A stretch of DNA of 5,251 bases from positions 1 through 5,251 of the forward strand of contig JAUVUS010000221.1 in assembly GCA_030600865.1 (NCBI GenBank), read 5' to 3'. The translations under genes were made by a program, and so were the position numbers. A model generated the notes under the pieces. The model made no database searches. It saw nothing but the letters and a program-made list of their open reading frames with translations, and was not told the DNA's origin. The DNA is from Bacteroidales bacterium (GTDB lineage Bacteria > Bacteroidota > Bacteroidia > Bacteroidales > UBA12077). Positions 1 to 5,251 of this stretch are shown piece after piece (position 1 is the stretch's first letter; each line of letters begins with the position of its first letter).

Positions 1-46
1 GGAACTCGTCGATGATTGTTGTTTTTTGGGCGTCAAAGTGACTCAT
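1..46 (-). CDS. Start of a foreign gene, resembling ribosomal protein S15 (partial, runs off left edge)
   Basis: An ATG at 46-44 opens a frame that stays open to the window edge and reads MSHFDAQKTTIIDEF. Many bacterial S15 proteins begin with a short variable stretch followed by a QKxxII-x-EF/Y pattern, which this matches. S15 binds 16S rRNA in the small ribosomal subunit. A Shine-Dalgarno-like GGAG (55-52) sits five bases before the ATG, with a second GGAGG at 65-61. None of the native genes to the right has such a site, so the start probably belongs to a different organism. Only 15 residues are visible, so the S15 identity is a tentative pattern match. The segment is part of the G+C-rich block at 1-142. 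Confidence 0.35.
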   Translation of the reverse strand, partial: MSHFDAQKTTIIDEF

Positions 47-59
47 GTATTCTCCACGT

Positions 60-79
60 TCCTCCGGTGGCGAGGAGGA
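60..79 (-). other. Small hairpin in the leader of the S15-like start
   Basis: On the minus strand TCCTCC (79-74) can pair with GGAGGA (65-60) around an eight-base loop. The right arm contains the distal GGAGG, so the hairpin would hide that Shine-Dalgarno-like element while leaving the proximal GGAG at 55-52 free. rpsO leaders are regulated by S15 in several bacteria, but nothing here shows that this stem has that role. It may be chance pairing in a purine/pyrimidine-rich spacer. Confidence 0.2.
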
Positions 80-102
80 GTAGGTACGTTAACAGGAAGC
101 GG

Positions 103-142
103 CTATTCTCGCAACACTTGGCTCAGGTCTTCCGGCCGCAGG
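103..142 (-). CDS. 3' end of an unidentified foreign gene
   Basis: From about 141 leftward on the minus strand a frame reads LRPEDLSQVLRE and stops at TAG (105-103). It is a different frame from the serA start at 181. It is followed by a 56-base spacer and then the S15-like start, which gives the usual picture of a gene end followed by the next gene of an operon. truB or ribF often precede rpsO in bacteria, but these 12 residues are too few to identify either. The composition (16 G+C among the 22 bases at 121-142) is unlike the native genes. It could also be a fortuitous open frame. Confidence 0.3.
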
Positions 143-145
143 AGC
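134..145. other. Probable chimeric junction between the Bacteroidota contig and foreign DNA
   Basis: To the right, the minus strand reads as a standard serA start up to the residues KPFA (codons ending at 143). To the left, that frame becomes unlike SerA and reaches a stop after 30 codons. Positions 1-142 hold 76 G+C of 142 bases (about 54%), against roughly a third in the native genes. The left side also has its own gene end, Shine-Dalgarno site and start codon. Native SerA proteins often continue with A/P-rich residues after KPFA, so GCTCCTGCGGCC could be shared microhomology. That is why the break can only be placed within about 12 bases. An assembly or amplification chimera is favoured over a genuine rearrangement. 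Confidence 0.7.
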
Positions 146-181
146 AAATGGCTTTTCGGTTGCAACAAGAACTTTTTTCAT
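143..181 (-). CDS. serA: D-3-phosphoglycerate dehydrogenase, N-terminal fragment only
   Basis: The ATG at 181-179 starts MKKVLVATEKPFA, the typical opening strand of Bacteroidota SerA (forms such as MKVLVATEKPFAKVAVDGI). SerA oxidises 3-phosphoglycerate to 3-phosphohydroxypyruvate with NAD+ in the cytoplasm and thus makes the substrate of SerC. Its place directly downstream of serC on the same strand fits the serC-serA pairing common in this phylum. The leader is A/T-rich with no Shine-Dalgarno site, like the other native genes. Only 13 codons are recognisable. After 143 the frame continues as unrelated residues (PAAGRPEPSVARIAASC) to a TAA, because the sequence has crossed into foreign DNA. 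The true gene is presumably intact in the organism. The identity rests on a short but characteristic start plus context. Confidence 0.65.
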
Positions 182-205
182 ATCGATTTAGTTTTAATGA
201 TTTAT

Positions 206-235
206 AAAAAGACTCAAAGCAAATGCCTTGAGTCT
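206..235 (-). terminator. Intrinsic terminator downstream of serC
   Basis: On the minus strand AGACTCAAGGC (235-225) pairs with GCTTTGAGTCT (220-210) around the loop ATTT. This is an 11-bp stem with one G-U pair, followed directly by TTTT (209-206). It lies about 20 bases past the serC stop and 25 bases before the serA start. serA therefore either needs its own promoter or depends on read-through. An A/T-rich stretch on the other side may let the hairpin also act on plus-strand transcripts. Confidence 0.85.
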
Positions 236-255
236 ATTATTTTATTATTTGATTT

Positions 256-1328
256 TTATGCGTTTTTAGCTTCGAAATCTTTCATAGCTCCAACCAATGC
301 CTGAACATCTTCCATTGTAGATGCATTGTAAGTAGAAGCTCGGAAACCACCAACTGAACGATGACCTTTTATACCAACACAATTTCTTTCACCGGCAAAA
401 GCAATAAAATCAGCTTCTTTTTCTTTGTACTCATCTTTCATAACAAAACGATGTTCATTCTTGAGCGATCTTCTTTAACAATAGGGCTAACAAACATATT
501 GCTGTTATCAATAGCATTATAAAGTAATTCTGCCCTGTCTTTTGCTAACTTTTCCATTGCTTTTACTCCACCCATTGCTTTTACCCATTTTAAAGTTTCA
601 CGAACTGCAAAAATATTAAATACAGGAGGAGTATTGAACATTGATCCTTTATCGATATGAATACCATACTGAAGCATAGTAGGAATTTGACGATCAGTAA
701 CTACTTTTTCCAGTAATACATCTTTTATGATAATAAAAGTAACACCTGCAGGTCCCAAATTCTTTTGAGCTCCGCCATAAATCATATCATATTTTGAAAC
801 ATCAACCGGACGACTTAAAAAATCTGATGACATATCAGCAATTAATGGAGCTTTAACATCCAAATCTTCGAAAATTTCAGTTCCACTGATTGTGTTATTT
901 GTTGTAATGTGAACATAATCAACATCATTAGGGATATTAAATCCTTTAGGATAATATGTAAAGTTTTTATCTTTTGAAGATACTTCAACAACTTCGCCCC
1001 ACATTTTAGCCTCTTTAATTGCTTTTGACGACCATGTTCCGGTATTTACATAAAATGATTTTGATTTCATGAAATTATAAGGAATCATAGCAAATTGAAG
1101 ACTAGCGCCACCTCCTAAAAATAAAACAGAATATCCTTCAGGGATGCTTAAAACTTCTTTCATTAAATCAACTGTTTCATCCATTACAGCTTGAAAATCT
1201 TTACTTCTATGTGATATTTCGATCAAAGATTGACCTAAACCATTAAATTCAAGAATGGCTTCAGCTGAATTTTTTAGTAATGAATCAGATAATTTACACG
1301 GACCAGCGTTAAAAATATGTTTTCTCAT
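256..1328 (-). CDS. serC: Phosphoserine aminotransferase, frameshifted in this sequence
   Basis: SerC is a PLP enzyme of the class V aminotransferase group. It converts 3-phosphohydroxypyruvate and glutamate to O-phosphoserine and 2-oxoglutarate, the second step of serine synthesis, and can also serve pyridoxal phosphate synthesis. Landmarks are NAGPCKL (7-13), SHR (39-41), GGGAS (72-76), [10 protein letters not shown] (142-151), [11 protein letters not shown] (164-174) and AQKNLGPAG (187-195), in which Lys189 is the PLP-binding lysine. The first frame breaks after MNIV (residue 294) and ends at 438. The adjacent frame supplies the missing C-terminus, MKDEY onward, with the typical [14 protein letters not shown] block, ending at TAA 258-256. 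Restoring one base gives about 357 residues, the family's normal length. The start is an ATG with an A-rich leader (ACAATACATT). It lies downstream of the comB homologue with a 156-base gap, and a strong terminator follows it. All key residues are present, so a sequencing error is likelier than a true pseudogene. Confidence 0.95.
444..449 (-). other. Homopolymer frameshift in serC
   Basis: The minus strand reads ATC GTT TTG TTA TGA, giving INVENTORY-like nonsense after MNIV and an immediate stop. With one more T the same stretch reads ATC GTT TTT GTT ATG AAA, i.e. I-V-F-V-M-K, which matches the conserved SerC core and joins the two frames exactly. The deletion therefore lies in the run of four A on the plus strand (445-448). 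Loss of one base in a homopolymer is a classic read or assembly error. It lies about 300 bases from the suspected chimeric join. Confidence 0.9.
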
Positions 1329-1484
1329 AATGTATTGTTTTTTAAATTGTTAACTTTTAAATAAATCAGACTGCAAGATGCAAATAAAATTTAAATTACA
1401 ACATCTAAAGTTATATGATATTCAACACCTTTTTTAAGATAAAAAAGGACAATAAAGTTAAGAATAAACCATTGAATAAAAAAC
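1329..1484 (-). other. Intergenic region between the comB homologue and serC
   Basis: This 156-base, very A/T-rich gap must hold whatever controls serC unless serC is co-transcribed with comB. I see no exact TAnnTTTG -7 element. The nearest matches, TAACTTTA and TTTATTTG, lack a convincing upstream TTTG at the right distance. There is no hairpin followed by a T-run, so no clear terminator separates comB from serC. The only notable structure is the A/T palindrome at 1428-1448. Confidence 0.5.
1428..1448. repeat. Perfect A/T-rich palindrome between comB and serC
   Basis: CCTTTTTTA (1428-1436) and TAAAAAAGG (1440-1448) form a perfect 9-bp inverted repeat around the three bases AGA. The T-runs are inside the stem and none follows it, so it is a poor candidate for an intrinsic terminator. 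A weak attenuating hairpin, a protein-binding site or chance in A/T-rich DNA are all possible. Confidence 0.4.
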
Positions 1485-2213
1485 TCAACCAGATGTTATT
1501 TTCTTTAAATCAAGAATATAATCTTCTTTGAGGACAGGAATTACATCTGTAATATCTATTTGAAAGCAATAATTAATAATATCTTTGAACCCAAAATCAA
1601 TCAAACGTTTATACTGAAAAATATTTTTGATATATTTTAAAAGGTCCGTTTTGGATAAGTTCCATATATCTATTGATGATAAAGCTGAATCGGATTCTGT
1701 AAAATAATTTTTCGATAAAATGAGTTTCTCTGATAAAGCACCGGCAAAAAGAAAATCCTCAGTGCAAAAATCACCTTTCCATCCTGAGCATAATATTAAA
1801 ACGTCTTTTTTCTGACTTATTAAATAATCAGCAATACTTGTAAAATTCAAAAATGAAGCAATTAAAACCATTTCAGATTTTTTAGCAATATTTATTGTAT
1901 TTGTTCCATTTGTAGTGCTATAAACTAAAGTCTTGTCTTTTATGTTTTCAGGAGTATAATCAAAAGGAGAATTACCGAAATCTGCAAAATCAATTTTCTT
2001 TCCATTTCTTTCTGCTGATATCAAATAACCTTTTTCCTTATACTTTTTGGTCTCATCAAGATCTTTAACCGGAATTAATTTTTTCAAGCCTTGATGAAAC
2101 ATAGTTGTAATAATTGTTGTTGCCCTCAAAATATCAACAATAACAACTATTTTATTACGTAAAGAATATTGATCGAAAAGTTTTGGTGTAATGCAAACCT
2201 CAATATTATTCAT
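1485..2213 (-). CDS. comB: ComB-family 2-phosphosulfolactate phosphatase
   Basis: ComB is a Mg2+-dependent acid phosphatase that removes phosphate from (R)-2-phospho-3-sulfolactate to give sulfolactate; it was first defined in archaeal coenzyme M synthesis. This 242-residue protein is close to the family length and shows the family blocks in order: VDILRATT (26-33), ISAERNGKKIDFADFGNSP (65-83), STTNGT (99-104), and CSGWKGDFCTEDFLFAGA (142-159) with its Cys, Gly and Glu-Asp residues. The C-terminal DFGFKDIINYCFQID segment with DVIPVLKED is also typical. No signal peptide or membrane segment is seen, so it is cytoplasmic. The ATG at 2213 has an A-rich leader (AAAATAAAAA) without Shine-Dalgarno. 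It lies after the gcvT terminator and before serC. Bacteroidota are not known to make coenzyme M, so the physiological substrate is uncertain; family membership is secure, the reaction in this host is inferred. Confidence 0.88.
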   Translation of the reverse strand: MNNIEVCITPKLFDQYSLRNKIVVIVDILRATTIITTMFHQGLKKLIPVKDLDETKKYKEKGYLISAERNGKKIDFADFGNSPFDYTPENIKDKTLVYSTTNGTNTINIAKKSEMVLIASFLNFTSIADYLISQKKDVLILCSGWKGDFCTEDFLFAGALSEKLILSKNYFTESDSALSSIDIWNLSKTDLLKYIKNIFQYKRLIDFGFKDIINYCFQIDITDVIPVLKEDYILDLKKITSG

Positions 2214-2228
2214 TTTTTATTTTAATAT

Positions 2229-2236
2229 ATAAAGTA
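2229..2236 (-). promoter_or_regulatory. Possible weak -7 element for the comB homologue
   Basis: TACTTTAT (2236-2229 on the minus strand) matches seven of the eight positions of the Bacteroidota -7 pattern TAnnTTTG. It lies about 15 bases before the start codon, between the gcvT terminator and comB. No convincing -33 TTTG is seen at the usual distance; that position falls within the terminator. The same eight bases recur at 2281-2274, upstream of the terminator, so the match may be coincidental. Confidence 0.22.
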
Positions 2237-2246
2237 CGAAGTTAAT

Positions 2247-2273
2247 AAAAAACCCCACTAAAATAGCAGGGTT
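2247..2273 (-). terminator. Intrinsic terminator downstream of gcvT
   Basis: On the minus strand AACCCTGCTA (2273-2264) pairs with TAGTGGGGTT (2260-2251) around the loop TTT. This is a 10-bp stem with two G-U pairs, followed by TTTT (2250-2247). It begins 21 bases after the gcvT stop and ends 33 bases before the comB start. This indicates that gcvT is transcribed separately from comB-serC. Confidence 0.85.
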
Positions 2274-2294
2274 ATAAAGTATGATATTAAATAA

Positions 2295-3401
2295 TTATTT
2301 ACTTTCATGAAATGGAGTGCGAGCAACTTTAGCTTTAAGTTTTTTGTTACGAACTTCGATAAAGATTTCTGTTCCTTCTTTCCAGAATCCTTTGTTCAGA
2401 TATGCCATTCCAATACCTTTTTTAATAATTGCTGACATTGTACCAGATGTTACTTCTCCGATTTCATTTCCTTCAGCATCTACAACTTTATAATGTTGAC
2501 GCGGAATTCCACGATCTTCCAATATAAATCCTTTTAATCGCTGTGGCACACCTTCTTCTTTTTGTTTTTCCCAAACAGCACGATCAATAAAATCATTACC
2601 ATCTACAAATTTGGTAATCCAGCCTAATCCTGCCTTAATAGCCGAAGTTTCATCGTTAATATCGTTACCATATAAACAGAAACCTGATTCTAATCTTAAT
2701 GTATCGCGGGCACCCAATCCTATTGGTTTAATTCCAAATTCTTCGCCAGCTTCAAAAATAGCTTTCCACAATTTTTCTGCATCTTCGTTAGCAACATATA
2801 TTTCACATCCACCTGAACCAGTATATCCGGTTGTTGAAAAAATTACATCTTTAATTCCTGCAATATCACATTTTTGGAAAGTATAATATTCCATGTCAAT
2901 AACATTAGCTGAGGCTAGTTTTTGCATTGCTTTTAAAGCTAAAGGTCCTTGTATTGCTAACTGGGCAATATCATCTGAAGCATTGTAAACTTCTTTGCCT
3001 ATTTCCAGACCCATTTCCTGAGCCTGTTTAGTAACCCATGCCCAATCCTTATCTATATTAGCAGCGTTTACTACTAATAAATATGTTTCATCGTCAAATT
3101 TGTACACTAATAAATCGTCAACGATTCCACCTTTTCCGTTTGGGAAGCAAGAATATTGAACTTTCCCGTCAAATAGATCAGCTACATTATTTGAAGTAAT
3201 TCGTTGAACCAAATCAAAAGCTTTCGGACCTTTTACCCAAAACTCTCCCATATGTGAAACATCAAAGACACCAACTTTCTCACGAACAGTCATGTGTTCA
3301 TCATTTATTCCTGAATATTCGATCGGCATGTTATAACCGGCAAATGGAAGCATTTTTGCCCCAAGTTCAATATGAAATTTTGTGAATGGTGTATTTTTCA
3401 T
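2295..3401 (-). CDS. gcvT: Aminomethyltransferase, glycine cleavage system T-protein
   Basis: GcvT takes the aminomethyl group carried on the lipoyl arm of H-protein, releases ammonia and passes the carbon to tetrahydrofolate as 5,10-methylene-THF, in the cytoplasm. The 368-residue length is that of typical bacterial T-proteins, so the gene is complete. Landmarks are [12 protein letters not shown] (18-29), [14 protein letters not shown] (46-59), [13 protein letters not shown] (88-100) with the catalytic-type Asp95/96 (Asp96 in the Thermotoga enzyme), IQGP (150-153), [12 protein letters not shown] (191-202), [13 protein letters not shown] (228-240) and the C-terminal [20 protein letters not shown] (316-335). 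The TGYTG block has Ser where the E. coli protein has Glu. The ATG at 3401 opens directly on the canonical [10 protein letters not shown] start. It has its own promoter candidate and terminator, so it looks monocistronic; gcvP and gcvH are not in the window. Confidence 0.97.
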   Translation of the reverse strand: MKNTPFTKFHIELGAKMLPFAGYNMPIEYSGINDEHMTVREKVGVFDVSHMGEFWVKGPKAFDLVQRITSNNVADLFDGKVQYSCFPNGKGGIVDDLLVYKFDDETYLLVVNAANIDKDWAWVTKQAQEMGLEIGKEVYNASDDIAQLAIQGPLALKAMQKLASANVIDMEYYTFQKCDIAGIKDVIFSTTGYTGSGGCEIYVANEDAEKLWKAIFEAGEEFGIKPIGLGARDTLRLESGFCLYGNDINDETSAIKAGLGWITKFVDGNDFIDRAVWEKQKEEGVPQRLKGFILEDRGIPRQHYKVVDAEGNEIGEVTSGTMSAIIKKGIGMAYLNKGFWKEGTEIFIEVRNKKLKAKVARTPFHESK

Positions 3402-3448
3402 TTGTATATTTTGTTTTATGAATTAATTAATTATTTATTCTTGTGGTA

Positions 3449-3456
3449 CAAAGCTA
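3449..3456 (-). promoter_or_regulatory. gcvT: Bacteroidota -7 promoter element for gcvT
   Basis: The minus strand reads TAGCTTTG (3456-3449), an exact match to the TAnnTTTG -7 pattern recognised by the primary sigma factor of Bacteroidota. Transcription would start a few bases further left, giving a leader of about 40 bases before the gcvT ATG at 3401. The expected -33 TTTG about 20 bases upstream is not clear; the region is ATAATATTTATG. The element lies between the terminator of the preceding gene and gcvT, where a promoter is needed. The leader is too short to hold a glycine riboswitch. Confidence 0.45.
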
Positions 3457-3505
3457 AATAATTTTAATCATAAATATTATGTTTTTAAAACATTTACCGA
3501 ATAAC

Positions 3506-3537
3506 AAAAAATGGATGATTACAAAATAACCATCCAT
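3506..3537 (-). terminator. Intrinsic terminator downstream of the PorE-like gene
   Basis: On the minus strand ATGGATGGTTA (3537-3527) pairs with TAATCATCCAT (3521-3511) around TTTTG. This is an 11-bp stem with one G-U pair, followed by TTTTT (3510-3506). It starts 24 bases after the stop codon of the OmpA-domain gene and separates it from gcvT. Confidence 0.85.
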
Positions 3538-3561
3538 ATCTTTGTTTAAATAATTATCATT

Positions 3562-5251
3562 CTATTTACTTAATACTTTGAACTCTACACGACGATTCTG
3601 ACTACGTCCTTCTGCTGTATTATTATCTGCAATTGGCTGATTGAAAGAGTATCCTTTATACTCTAAACGACTAGAACCTACTCCTTTACTCACAAGGTAT
3701 TCAACTACACTTTTAGCACGAGATTCGGATAATTTCTGGTTGGCACGATATGATCCTACGTTATCGGTATGACCCGAAATCTCCAGTCGGATTGTTGGAT
3801 TTTCGATTAACAGACTTGCAAGTCGTTCCAGTTCTGTTGTCGATTCAGGCTTTATAGTTGCTTTATTTGTTTCAAAGAAAATATTATTCAAAACCATCGT
3901 TGCTCCCACATCAATCTTATCCAATTGAAAATTTGCCTGAACTTTACTATCAACAACTTGTTTTTGAGATAAGTAAACCATCTCAACAAAGTATAAATAA
4001 TCCTTAGCAGTTACTTCAACGCCAAAATCCTTTTTCTTTGGGATTTTTATTTTATAAGTACCGGCAGCATCTGTTAATCCGGTTGCGACAACCTGACTCA
4101 AATCTAAATCAATTAGTTCAATCTTAGCCATTTGTATTGAATCACCCGTTTTTGCATCGGTAACTAATCCAATCATAAATAATGCAGTATCTACCTTTAT
4201 TTCGCTCGGTTCATGATAAAACATGTCTTCAATTAATTTATAATTCCATGCAAGAAAAATATCTTCTGTTGATAATTTCAATTCCTTTTCTTCACCCAAG
4301 AATATGACTTTATATAAGTCTTTACCTCCGAATCCATTATCACGAACTGATGAATAATATGCGTGTTTATTATGTTCATCCATTTTAAAGAAGATATCAT
4401 CGTTTGGAGTATTAATCGGATAACCTAAATTTATCGGATTCGACCACATTCCATTTTCATCTCTTTCAATCATGAATACATCGAATCCTCCCATAGAATT
4501 ATGTCCCTGAGAACTAAAATATAATTTATCTTCCTTAGGGTGCCAATAAACACCTTCCTCATCGTAAATTGTATTTATTGCTGCACCCATATTTATTGGT
4601 TCTGACCACTTTTCTTTTTCATCCAGCTTACTATAAAAAATATCCATCCCCCCAATGCTTCCATCCATATTTGAAACAATAAATATTTCATTCCCTTCAG
4701 GGCTAAAAGCAATAGTAGTTTCTTTACTCTTAGATAATAATTTTCCAGATATACTTTTAGGTGATTTCCAAATCCCATTTTTCAATTCGCTAACCATAAT
4801 ATCACCACCATTTTCTTCTCCATTATATAAATATATTTTATTCGCATCTGGTGATATAGCTAGAAGTGCTACATTATTTTTTGAATCAAGCTTATTCTCA
4901 ACCATTTTTGCTTTTCTCCAAAGATCTCCTGCTTGCTCAGAAACAAAAACATTTTCAAAATACTTATTATCTGCTTCGTATCTTTTGTTTTTGTTTTCTG
5001 TTTCACGTCGCGATGTAAAATAAAGTAAATCCTGATTAGGATGTAAAACCGGATTATAATCATCATACTCGGAATTAACTCTTTCCCCCAAATTATTTAT
5101 AATAACTCTAACAGGTGCATTTACCAACTTTAGACCATATTTACATTGCTTAATGTAATTATCGACACCCACTTCGAATTTTTCCAGTTCTTTAACAGAA
5201 AACGTGCTATAATATGCTTTGTAGTTCTCTATGGCATTATCGAAATCAAGA
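3562..5251 (-). CDS. PorE-like envelope protein: TPR, PD40 propeller, CRD and OmpA domains (5' end missing)
   Basis: The frame is open to the right edge, so the GTG at 5172 is internal and at least 26 more residues precede it. In the 562 visible residues (numbered from the edge), 1-40 look like a TPR end (DNAIENYKAYYS). Then come five PD40/WD40-like repeats at about 62-82, 127-156, 177-208, 230-262 and 283-316, each with a hydrophobic-x-(Y/F)-(F/L/V/Y)-x-S core and often GGxD. A carboxypeptidase-regulatory-like beta domain covers about 358-442 (GLVTDAKTGDSIQMAKIEL, then TDAAGTYKIKIP). A C-terminal OmpA domain covers about 448-562, with GHTDN, NQKLSESRAKSVVEYL and NRRVEFKV. Asp496 and Arg511, 15 residues apart, match the pair that binds diaminopimelate in OmpA proteins. 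This order matches PorE (PG1058), the periplasmic, outer-membrane-anchored peptidoglycan-binding part of the type IX secretion system. Bacteroidota often carry several paralogues and no T9SS gene is nearby, so the exact role is open. The signal peptide or lipobox would lie outside the window. Confidence 0.9.
   Translation of the reverse strand, partial: LDFDNAIENYKAYYSTFSVKELEKFEVGVDNYIKQCKYGLKLVNAPVRVIINNLGERVNSEYDDYNPVLHPNQDLLYFTSRRETENKNKRYEADNKYFENVFVSEQAGDLWRKAKMVENKLDSKNNVALLAISPDANKIYLYNGEENGGDIMVSELKNGIWKSPKSISGKLLSKSKETTIAFSPEGNEIFIVSNMDGSIGGMDIFYSKLDEKEKWSEPINMGAAINTIYDEEGVYWHPKEDKLYFSSQGHNSMGGFDVFMIERDENGMWSNPINLGYPINTPNDDIFFKMDEHNKHAYYSSVRDNGFGGKDLYKVIFLGEEKELKLSTEDIFLAWNYKLIEDMFYHEPSEIKVDTALFMIGLVTDAKTGDSIQMAKIELIDLDLSQVVATGLTDAAGTYKIKIPKKKDFGVEVTAKDYLYFVEMVYLSQKQVVDSKVQANFQLDKIDVGATMVLNNIFFETNKATIKPESTTELERLASLLIENPTIRLEISGHTDNVGSYRANQKLSESRAKSVVEYLVSKGVGSSRLEYKGYSFNQPIADNNTAEGRSQNRRVEFKVLSK

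Noticed and set aside
1..142. Mobile element or integration site as the cause of the composition change
   Set aside because: No terminal inverted repeat, target duplication, integrase or transposase sequence is visible; the block instead reads like a housekeeping gene boundary of another genome.
16..304. Two overlapping plus-strand open frames at the left edge
   Set aside because: They cross the suspected junction, the serC terminator and the end of serC, and their translations have no recognisable motif; they are shadows of minus-strand sequence.
438..450. Programmed ribosomal frameshift in serC
   Set aside because: SerC is normally made from one frame, and there is no classic slippery heptamer with a downstream stimulatory structure; a homopolymer error explains it more simply.
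2611..2886. Plus-strand open frame of 91 codons
   Set aside because: It lies wholly inside gcvT, whose minus-strand frame has strong family motifs.
3402..3448. Glycine riboswitch in front of gcvT
   Set aside because: The leader after the -7 element is only about 40 bases and almost purely A/T; a glycine aptamer needs far more sequence with conserved G-rich elements.
4593..5066. Three open frames inside the PorE-like gene, on both strands
   Set aside because: All overlap the domain-rich main frame, and their peptides are low-complexity hydrophobic or basic stretches typical of out-of-frame A/T-rich DNA.
5170..5172. GTG at 5172 as the true start of the OmpA-domain protein
   Set aside because: The frame continues upstream without a stop to the window edge and encodes TPR-like sequence; no signal peptide follows the GTG, though a periplasmic protein would need one.

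Overview
The window looks like one end of a contig from a member of the Bacteroidota (Bacteroidales/Marinilabiliales-like). The evidence is an AT-rich sequence (roughly one third G+C in sampled lines), A/T-rich leaders without Shine-Dalgarno sites before each native start, one exact Bacteroidota -7 element (TAnnTTTG form), and an outer-membrane-associated PD40/OmpA protein of a type typical of that phylum. Every recognisable gene lies on the minus strand, so transcription runs from right to left.

In transcript order the layout is as follows. (1) 5251-3562: a 5'-truncated PorE-like envelope protein with a TPR remnant, five PD40 propeller repeats, a carboxypeptidase-regulatory-like domain and a peptidoglycan-binding OmpA domain. 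It ends in a strong intrinsic terminator at 3506-3537. (2) 3401-2295: gcvT, the T-protein of the glycine cleavage system. It has a good -7 element upstream and a strong terminator downstream (2247-2273). (3) 2213-1485: a ComB-family 2-phosphosulfolactate phosphatase. (4) 1328-256: serC, phosphoserine aminotransferase, split by an apparent one-base homopolymer deletion at 445-448. It is closed by a strong terminator at 206-235. (5) 181 leftward: the first 13 or so codons of serA, 3-phosphoglycerate dehydrogenase.

At about 134-145 the serA reading frame stops resembling serA and the base composition jumps to about 54% G+C. Positions 1-142 read on the minus strand as the 3' end of an unidentified gene, a short spacer with a Shine-Dalgarno site, and a start resembling ribosomal protein S15 (rpsO). 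This is best explained as a chimeric join to DNA of another organism at the contig end. The serC frameshift lies about 300 bases from the same join, so the left edge should be treated as low-quality sequence.

Functionally, gcvT, serC and serA all serve serine, glycine and one-carbon metabolism. The comB homologue between them may draw on the same phosphorylated three-carbon pool, but that is inference. No mobile element, CRISPR array, tRNA or rRNA gene was seen, and no undescribed system is evident.
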